51,742 nt of DNA, taken from Acidimicrobiales bacterium (GTDB lineage Bacteria > Actinomycetota > Acidimicrobiia > Acidimicrobiales > MedAcidi-G1). Shown here one piece after another: positions 25,681 through 31,775 of this stretch. Location of the stretch: positions 1-51,742 of the forward strand of contig JAAZXY010000011.1 of NCBI GenBank assembly GCA_014239855.1. Direction: 5' to 3'. Under the pieces are notes generated by a model, which was not told where the DNA came from, searched no databases, and saw only the letters and a list, made by a program, of their open reading frames with translations. Both the position numbers and the translations under genes were made by a program. Position 1 is the stretch's first letter; the number at the start of each line of letters is the position of its first letter.

Positions 25681-26307
25681 ATGTACCTGTGGAACCGACA
25701 GTTCATGTTCAGCCCGGAAAGGTTCTTCGAGGGCATTGAGGCGCTTTCGGCTGCGATCGCCTACGCCAACACGAACTCCGATTACGACTTCGATATCTGG
25801 ATGCCAGCGGGTGTTGGCACGCTCGGCGCCGCGGGCGTCTCGTCACGGGTGGCCGAGTTCGCACCGTTTGCCGACGATATGGCTGCACGGGCAGCAGACC
25901 CCGAGTTCCAGGCGCTGGGCAGGGCCATCGGGCCGTGTCTGGCCCAGAACCCGGAGGACGTCCTGAACCGGATCGTTCACGTGGCGGGCGAGCGGGGCGA
26001 CGTGCCGGCAGTGAGCGCCTTGATCGGATGGCAGGCCCACCCGGCCGACCTCAAGAAGTCCATTGGATTTGCCGTGGAGATGGCCGAGCACCAGCACGGT
26101 GTGCATGGCCAGACGGTGGTCGTCGGGAGCAGTATGTGGGGGACCCCCAACGGCGTCATGATGGTCGCCAATTACGACTCGGTGGCCGAGTTCGAAGAGG
26201 CCAGCAATGCCATCCAGGCTGAGGGGTCCTTCCTGGACCGCATGGAGGCCGGAGCGATCGGTCGGGCCGAGACCATCCAGAGTTGGGTGATGCGTCGGGT
26301 CACCTGA
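25681..26307 (+). CDS. Tandem paralogue family copy 4 (unknown 208-aa protein)
   Basis: Function not recognised. ATG at 25681 is preceded by AGAAGGAGAGAAG, the strongest ribosome-binding site of the array. The sequence keeps the family frame: MYLWNRQFMFSPERFF, AYANTNSDYDFDIWMPAGV, then NPEDVLNRIVHVAGE closing half one, and SSMWGTPNGVMMVANYDSVAEFEEA with WVMRRVT closing half two. The C-rich loop seen in copies 2 and 3 is replaced by SSRVAEFAPFADDMAARAAD. The spacing to copy 3 is 47 bp, while 188 bp separate it from copy 5. Confidence 0.85.
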   Translation: MYLWNRQFMFSPERFFEGIEALSAAIAYANTNSDYDFDIWMPAGVGTLGAAGVSSRVAEFAPFADDMAARAADPEFQALGRAIGPCLAQNPEDVLNRIVHVAGERGDVPAVSALIGWQAHPADLKKSIGFAVEMAEHQHGVHGQTVVVGSSMWGTPNGVMMVANYDSVAEFEEASNAIQAEGSFLDRMEAGAIGRAETIQSWVMRRVT

Positions 26308-26385
26308 TCGGGACCCGTTGACGAACGCCGGATCGGCTGTCCCGAGGGGGACGGCGGGTCCGGCGTCCGTCGCGTCCGAGGGCGG

Positions 26386-26446
26386 GTTGGCAATTGCCTG
26401 GGAGAGCGGCCCGTCGCTTGACCCCCCCCATGACCCCTGGGACGGT
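26386..26446 (+). promoter_or_regulatory. Shared upstream element/promoter of paralogue 5
   Basis: GTTGGCAATTGCCTGGGA starts at 26386, TTGACC is at 26418-26423, and GACGGT is at 26441-26446 after a 17-bp spacer. The order and spacing are the same as at 23538-23598 upstream of copy 1 (32 bases from the block start to TTGACC in both). It probably drives copy 5 as a second transcription unit. GAAGGGCGGG before the GTG start is also shared with copy 1. Confidence 0.55.
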
Positions 26447-26495
26447 GGAATGCTCGCCGGAATGGCCGGCGACGGGACTGAAGGGCGGGACCCCC

Positions 26496-27125
26496 GTGTA
26501 CCTCTACAACCGACAGCTGACCATCAAGCCGGACTCCTTGCGGGCCGGAAGTGCCGCACTGGTCGATGCGGTCAGCCATCTGAACGCCAACTAGTCCAAC
26601 CAGTTCGCCCTCTGGCAGGGCCTCCTGGGTGCCCCGGTGGGCACGTTCGGCGCCTCGTGCCGGATCGACTCCTACGGCGACTTCACCGATGAGGTGGCCC
26701 GGCTCTACGCCGAGGACGAGGCCTACGTCGACAAGGTGGAGACCATGGGCACCCACATGGACGGCAGCGCCACCGATTCCCTGTGGAACATCGTCCACGC
26801 GGTCGGCGAACAGGGCGAGGTGCCCAACGTCTGCTCGGTGGTCCGGTTCAAGGTCATCCCGGCGGAGCTGAAGGCCGGCATGGCCATGGCCGTCGAGATG
26901 GTCGACTTCTTCCACTCGATCCACGGCGCCCCGATGACCGCTTCGATGAGCATGTGGGGCGAGGCCAGCGCCATCGGGATCATCGGCGGCTACGACTCGG
27001 TGCAGGCGTTCGAGGAAGGCTCCCGGGCCGTCCAGGCCGAGGGGTCGTTCTTCGACCGTCTGGAGGCCAACGCGATGGGCATCCCCGGCTCCAACATGCA
27101 CGGCGTCATGCGCCGCATCGTCTGA
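26496..27125 (+). pseudogene. Tandem paralogue family copy 5, interrupted by in-frame TAG
   Basis: Homology starts at GTG 26496 (VYLYNRQLTIKP, matching MYLWNR) and runs to 27125. Codon 33 (26592-26594) is TAG: AVSHLNAN, stop, then SNQFALWQGLLGAPVG, where copy 1 reads NANTDYDFALWQGLLGGPVG. A single C-to-A change from TCG (Ser, as in copy 4) would create it. The remaining 177 codons have no other stop and keep all family landmarks (DSLWNIVHAVGE, GGYDSVQAFEEG, VMRRIV). This suggests a recent nonsense mutation, an assembly error, or re-initiation downstream, for example at GTG 26637 or later. Classed as probably broken. Confidence 0.7.
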
Positions 27126-27180
27126 CGAACTGCTCCGGCAGAGGGTCGACCACCGCCCGCCGCTGGGGGAGACTGCCTCG

Positions 27181-27675
27181 ATGCAGCTCTTCCAGCGACG
27201 GCGGTGGATCCACCCGGACCGGGTGGCCGGTGGGCACGACGCGTTCGTGGCCCAGTTGTCGTGGATCGACGCCCATACCGGCCTGTCCATGGCCGGGTGG
27301 CGGCGGGTGGACGCGGACGGCGAACCGGGGGCCATCCTGGCCACCACCACCTACGGCGACCACGCGTGGTTCCTGGCCGAGGTGGCCCGGCTTCAGACGC
27401 TCGCCGACTACCCGCCGGTCAACAACGCCACGGCGGCCCTGACCGTCGGCGAGGACCTCTTCGAACGCTGGGACGCCCCAGAGGGGATCGGGCACGACTG
27501 GGTGCTCGGCGACCCCTCATTCCGTCAGGCGACAGGATCTACGCCTTCGCCATCCGGTCAACGAGCGTGGAGCAACGCGGAGGGGGCTGACGGGCTTCTC
27601 ACCTGGTTTCCGCAACACGACCAACCCGTCGGCGGCGGTGGCCACCGGCTCGAGGAGTGGGCCCGGATCCACTGA
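27181..27675 (+). CDS. Hypothetical protein, possible half-length relative of the paralogue family
   Basis: 164 aa. ATG at 27181 follows GGGGGAG about 8 bases upstream. The start MQLFQRRRWIHPDR resembles the M-x-L-x-x-R...P-x-R start of the paralogues, and AFVAQLSWIDAHTGLSMAGW followed by a glycine turn and TTTYGDHAWFLAEVARL parallels their first half. There is no counterpart of the second half. After about residue 105 the tail is low-complexity (GSTPSPSGQRAWSN) and looks degraded or unrelated. Homology is by eye and weak. It lies 55 bp after copy 5. Confidence 0.55.
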   Translation: MQLFQRRRWIHPDRVAGGHDAFVAQLSWIDAHTGLSMAGWRRVDADGEPGAILATTTYGDHAWFLAEVARLQTLADYPPVNNATAALTVGEDLFERWDAPEGIGHDWVLGDPSFRQATGSTPSPSGQRAWSNAEGADGLLTWFPQHDQPVGGGGHRLEEWARIH

Positions 27676-27702
27676 GTCGGGGCTCGGGAAGTCGGCTGTC
27701 CC

Positions 27703-29055
27703 TCAGCCGGACCCGTCGGTGGGCCACGTCCAGTGGCTGGGGTGACGCTCGTCGACCTCGCAGTCGTGTTCGTCACGATGGTGGTGCCATTCGGCCAACG
27801 GGTGCAGCACCCACTTGCCCACCGAGTGGGCGATCTCGCCCGAACGGGCCAGCACCGGCTGGAACGTGGACTGCCGCTCGATGGGCACCGCCTGGCGGAC
27901 CCGGGTCCGGTAGGCGAGGTAGAGGGCCAGTACGCCCAGGCAGGACGCCAGCGACCAGAAGTAGGCCGACGGGCCGAACGCCTCCACGGTGATGCCGATG
28001 CTCATCGGTGCCGCCATGGCCCCGAAACTGGATGCCAGCACCAGAGTGGACGCGGCGGCCACCCGCTTCTCGGGCGGCACCCAGTCGTTGGCCAGGGCCA
28101 CGAACTGTCCGTACAGCGGGAACACGAAGGCCCCGAACGCCATGTTGACGATGATCAGGACGATGCTGGTGGCCGGCGTGATGGCCCCGACCACGGCCAG
28201 TCCACACGAGATGGACGTCACGATCAGGATGATGGCCCGGCGGGGGTAGCGGTCCGACAGGGTGCCCAGGGGCATCTGCAGCAGCACCGCACCGACCACC
28301 GCGGCCGACGTGAACAGGGTGATCCGCCCGGCACCCATGCCCGACTGGGTGCCGAAGACCGCGGCCATCGAGGTGGCCGCCGACTGGACGTACGAACACA
28401 GGACGATCCCCACCACGGCCGACGGGATGGTCCGGTACAGCTCCCGGAGCGGCATCTTGTCGTCGCTGGGTACCGGGGCAGCCGTCGACGCCGACAGGGT
28501 CACGGGCACCACGGCCAACGAGATCAGCACCGATGAGAGCACGAACAGTTCGAAGCCGTCGGCCGACCCCACGTTCAGCAGCATCTGGCCGACGGCCGTC
28601 CCGCCCATCATGATCATCATGTAGGCGCCGAGGATGCTGCCCCGGGTCTCGTTGGTGGCCCGGTCGTTCAACCAGCTCTCGAGGATCACGAACACGCCGG
28701 CGTTGCACACGCCGCTGATGAAGTAGACGGCCGACCAACTCGGCGTGGTGACCAGCACAGCGTTGACCAGTACGGCGGTGGACGAGACCGAGGCCAGCGC
28801 GGCGAACACCCGGATGTGACCCACCGACGAGAGGGCGACGGGAATCAGCTTGGCGCCGAAGAGGTAGCCGGCGAAGTGGACGGCCATGACCACACCCAGT
28901 GCGCCGGCACCGATGCCCTCCGATTCGCCACGGATGGGCAGCAGGATCCGCTGGAGGCCGTTGCCGACCTGCAGGAAGGCAAAGGCCAGGAACAGCGCCC
29001 AGACGCCCAGCAGCGACGAGATGGTCGACGTCCGGGCGGCGGTGGGGGCGTTCAA
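27703..29055 (-). CDS. MFS transporter
   Basis: A 450-aa protein with about 12 transmembrane segments, including WALFLAFAFLQVGNGLQRIL and VVGAVLLQMPLGTLSDRYPRRAIIL, which contains the conserved G-x-L-S-D-R-x-x-R-R loop. The C-terminal 50 residues are hydrophilic and His-rich (EWHHHRDEHDCEVDE). The start overlaps the stop of the 4HBT thioesterase gene (ATGA), so the two are coupled. The location next to sarcosine oxidase genes suggests uptake of a methylated amine or related acid, but MFS sequence alone does not reveal the substrate. Confidence 0.92.
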   Translation of the reverse strand: MNAPTAARTSTISSLLGVWALFLAFAFLQVGNGLQRILLPIRGESEGIGAGALGVVMAVHFAGYLFGAKLIPVALSSVGHIRVFAALASVSSTAVLVNAVLVTTPSWSAVYFISGVCNAGVFVILESWLNDRATNETRGSILGAYMMIMMGGTAVGQMLLNVGSADGFELFVLSSVLISLAVVPVTLSASTAAPVPSDDKMPLRELYRTIPSAVVGIVLCSYVQSAATSMAAVFGTQSGMGAGRITLFTSAAVVGAVLLQMPLGTLSDRYPRRAIILIVTSISCGLAVVGAITPATSIVLIIVNMAFGAFVFPLYGQFVALANDWVPPEKRVAAASTLVLASSFGAMAAPMSIGITVEAFGPSAYFWSLASCLGVLALYLAYRTRVRQAVPIERQSTFQPVLARSGEIAHSVGKWVLHPLAEWHHHRDEHDCEVDERHPSHWTWPTDGSG

Positions 29056-29552
29056 CGAAGCGTCCTCACACCCTTCCCGACATGGTCGGGGGACGGAACT
29101 CCGGCATGGGCCGCCGCGGCGGCCAGGGCGGCCGAAGCCACCGGTTCGACCATGGGCGCCACACCCGGACCGTCAGGGCCCTGGGCGACGTGGAGCATCA
29201 TGCACTCCTGAGTGGCCACCGGTTCAGCCCGCTCTTCGCTTGAGGGGTCGTCGGCGAACAGATAGTGGTGCACATGGAGACGCTTGGCGTCGGCCCCCAG
29301 TACCAGCGAATCGGTGTGGATCTCGACACCCTGCTTGACCTCGCGCAGATACCGGATACGGGTCTCCACGGTGTAGAAGCTGCCGTGAGCGGCCAGGTAG
29401 TCGGGACCGAACCCGAGGGCGATCAGGACCTCGTCGGTGGCCTGGCCGAACGCCACGCCGTAACAGCCCTCGGTGAGGTGGCCGTTGTAGTCGATCCACT
29501 CGGCGGGCACGACGGTGCGCCACACCCGGAGGGGTTCGGTTGCTGTCTCCAT
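29052..29552 (-). CDS. 4HBT-type acyl-CoA thioesterase, betainyl-CoA thioesterase-like
   Basis: A 166-aa single hot-dog domain. WIDYNGHLTEGCYGVAFGQA carries the D-Y-N-G-H motif of 4-hydroxybenzoyl-CoA thioesterase relatives. This variant with Tyr-Asn-Gly-His-(Leu/Met)-Thr-Glu also occurs in thioesterases of carnitine degradation (from memory of that family). TRIRYLREVKQGVEIHTDS continues the fold. GGGAGG stands six bases before the ATG. If it releases betaine from betainyl-CoA, it would feed the Rieske/sarcosine oxidase genes upstream; that link is inference. Confidence 0.85.
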   Translation of the reverse strand: METATEPLRVWRTVVPAEWIDYNGHLTEGCYGVAFGQATDEVLIALGFGPDYLAAHGSFYTVETRIRYLREVKQGVEIHTDSLVLGADAKRLHVHHYLFADDPSSEERAEPVATQECMMLHVAQGPDGPGVAPMVEPVASAALAAAAAHAGVPSPDHVGKGVRTLR

Positions 29553-29700
29553 TGGAGACCTCCCACCTAGATCAGATTCAGGGATTCCGTCTGGGACTCG
29601 TCCGGCACTGGCGCGAACGCGCGCAATCTAGGACCGTCCGAGGATCAGACGCAATCACCCTCCGTGGTCAGAAGGCACAGGTGGGCGTCAGGGTCCGGAA

Positions 29701-31146
29701 TCAGCCCAGCGGGCCCGGCGGCAGCGTGGCCGGGTCGGTGATGGCCAGCGCACCGATATCTGGCGCCGGAGCGGTCCCGAACACCTCCTCGGCGACCCGG
29801 ACATGCTGAAGCAGCGCACGGTCCCGGTTCCACCGGCCCACCAGTTGCAGTCCGATGGGTAGACCGCTCTCGGTGAACCCGGCGGGTAACGAGACAGCGG
29901 GCGCCCCGGTGCTGGTGATCCGACAACAGGACCGCATCCAGTCCTTGTAGTGGGGCAGGGTCATGCCTTCGATCTCGGACACCGATGCCCATCCGATCGG
30001 GAAGGGCGGGACCTGACTGACCGGGGCCACCATCAGATCGAATCCGGGACTCCCGGCCGCTCCGGTCAGGAAGTCGTCCCATCGGGTCTTGGCGGCCATC
30101 TCGGACATCTGGGCCGCCTCGATCTCGTCATCGCTGAGCCCTTTTCCGAGTCGGAGTTCGTACTGGACGTCTTCCTTGATCCGCTCGTCGCCCAGGAGGT
30201 GTCCCCACGCGTTCCAGTAGGAGAGGGCCCGTAGGCGCTCAAACGACAGTTCGGAGATCTGGAGATCCGGTTCGGCCTCGATGATCTGCCAACCGGCATC
30301 GGCCAGAGCGGTGACCGCTGCATCCACGACCCGGGCCACCTCGCGGTCCACCGGCAACCCGCTGAGGGTTCGTGAGTAGGCCACTCGCGGCGCGGCCGGG
30401 ACGTCAGGTCTCGATGAAGAGCCGGTGAGGGCATCGTTGTAGAGGGCCAGGTCGGTAACGGTTCGAGCCATGGGGCCGGTGGTGGGCATCTGGACTGCCC
30501 CGCCACTCCATCGCAGCAACTCACCGTCAAGGTTCCAGTTGCTGGCCTCCACCGGGTTTCGTCCGGTGGATGGCCGGAAGCCGACCACCCCACAGAAGGA
30601 GGCCGGATTCCGCAAGGAACCACCGAGATCCGACCCGTCGGCCAGAGACAACGATCCACAGGCCAGGGCTGCGGCGGCTCCACCGCTGGAACCTCCGGGG
30701 GTTCGCGTCGGGTCCCACGGGTTTCGGGTCGTGCCCATCACGGCGTTGTAGGTCTGGGACCCTGATCCGAACTCCGGCGTGTTGGTCTTGCCCACCGGAA
30801 CCATCCCGAGGCCCTTGACGGTCGCCACGAGGGAGTCGTCCTCGTCGGGGACGTTCTGGGCATAGGCGAGGCTGCCGTAGGTGGTGCGGACCCCGGCGGT
30901 GGGCATCAGGTCCTTGAACGCCGTGACCAGTCCCCGCAGCGGGGCGCCCTCAAGCAGCGTCGGATCGTCGTCGAGTCGGCCGGCCAGGTCCTCTGCTGTG
31001 TCCCAGTGGACGGTGGGAATGGCGTTGACGACCGGCTCGGTCATCTCGGCCCGGGTGCGGCAGTCGGCCAGCAACTCCCGGCAGGACGCCTGGCCAGCGT
31101 CCAGCAGGGCCTTCTGTTCGGTGGCGGTGAGCGCGGCGAGATCCAT
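29701..31146 (-). CDS. Amidase (amidase signature family)
   Basis: A 481-aa amidase. The signature GGSSGGAAAALACGSLSLAD, followed by GSDLGGSLRNPASFCGVVGF, holds the Ser-cis-Ser-Lys triad elements (Lys in TFVAF-like AFKDLMPTAGV near residue 95). Family members hydrolyse amides to carboxylate plus ammonia. It lies 47 bp after soxG on the same strand and 148 bp before the thioesterase gene, so it may be the last gene of the sarcosine oxidase transcript. The substrate is not predictable. Confidence 0.92.
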   Translation of the reverse strand: MDLAALTATEQKALLDAGQASCRELLADCRTRAEMTEPVVNAIPTVHWDTAEDLAGRLDDDPTLLEGAPLRGLVTAFKDLMPTAGVRTTYGSLAYAQNVPDEDDSLVATVKGLGMVPVGKTNTPEFGSGSQTYNAVMGTTRNPWDPTRTPGGSSGGAAAALACGSLSLADGSDLGGSLRNPASFCGVVGFRPSTGRNPVEASNWNLDGELLRWSGGAVQMPTTGPMARTVTDLALYNDALTGSSSRPDVPAAPRVAYSRTLSGLPVDREVARVVDAAVTALADAGWQIIEAEPDLQISELSFERLRALSYWNAWGHLLGDERIKEDVQYELRLGKGLSDDEIEAAQMSEMAAKTRWDDFLTGAAGSPGFDLMVAPVSQVPPFPIGWASVSEIEGMTLPHYKDWMRSCCRITSTGAPAVSLPAGFTESGLPIGLQLVGRWNRDRALLQHVRVAEEVFGTAPAPDIGALAITDPATLPPGPLG

Positions 31147-31193
31147 CGCCGACGGACCCTAGGGCACGCCGACAATGGATCCGCCACTGATGA

Positions 31194-31775
31194 CTAGTGG
31201 GGGTGCAGCTCCCACCCAGCGGGGATCGACAGCCCGAACTCGGTGCAGGCGTCGGCCACGGCGATGAACAGGAACTTCCCGAATGACCGTTCGCAACTGA
31301 TCAGGAACGACGTCTGACCGCCCTGGTCGTCGCGCACCCAGTCGCAGCCCACGGCGCCCAGCGAGCCGCTGAACACGGCGCCGTTCGGCGTGAGCTCGTC
31401 GGACAGGTCCAGGTTGCAGATCTTGGACAACGCCGAGGTGGCGTTCGCCCCGCTGATCCGCAACATGGCCCGTCCGTGGGTGATGTCGATGACCGTCACG
31501 AAGCCCTCGGTGGGCACGGTCGCCGAGATGGCGCCGGAGCGACCGGGGTCCCCGTAGATCGTCCACTCGTCGGGTCGGGTACCGCACACCAGGTCGCCGT
31601 CGGCGTTCCGTCTGCTGCGCCCGTAGGACACGCCCAGGGCGGCCGCGGCAGCCGTGGCGGCGCCGGCCCGGACCTGGATCTTTGTGGTGGCGTAGGCATC
31701 GGCCAGCGTCACGCCCCCGTCAGGGGAGGTGAGCGGACCGACGTCCACGGGACTGTGCATGGTGGTCTCAGACAC
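31194..31775 (-). CDS. soxG: Sarcosine oxidase gamma subunit
   Basis: A 193-aa protein. The sequence VTVIDITHGRAMLRISGANA, then LSKICNLDLSDELTPNGAVF and DWVRDDQGGQTSFLISCERS, matches SoxG, a small relative of the aminomethyltransferase domain that stabilises the heterotetramer. It overlaps the soxA stop by 8 bp and completes a soxB-D-A-G order that is classical for the tetrahydrofolate-using enzyme. It acts in the cytoplasm as part of the complex that demethylates sarcosine to glycine. Confidence 0.9.
   Translation of the reverse strand: MSETTMHSPVDVGPLTSPDGGVTLADAYATTKIQVRAGAATAAAAALGVSYGRSRRNADGDLVCGTRPDEWTIYGDPGRSGAISATVPTEGFVTVIDITHGRAMLRISGANATSALSKICNLDLSDELTPNGAVFSGSLGAVGCDWVRDDQGGQTSFLISCERSFGKFLFIAVADACTEFGLSIPAGWELHPH

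Noticed and set aside
26592-26594. Amber codon read as pyrrolysine or another recoded residue
   Set aside because: Nothing in the window suggests Pyl machinery, and sister genes have Ser, Thr or Val here rather than Lys-like residues. A nonsense mutation or error is simpler.
29553-29700. Riboswitch or RNA gene in the 148-bp gap between amidase and thioesterase
   Set aside because: Only a weak GCGC-GTTC-GCGC hairpin was seen and no recognised riboswitch core; probably just promoter and leader sequence.
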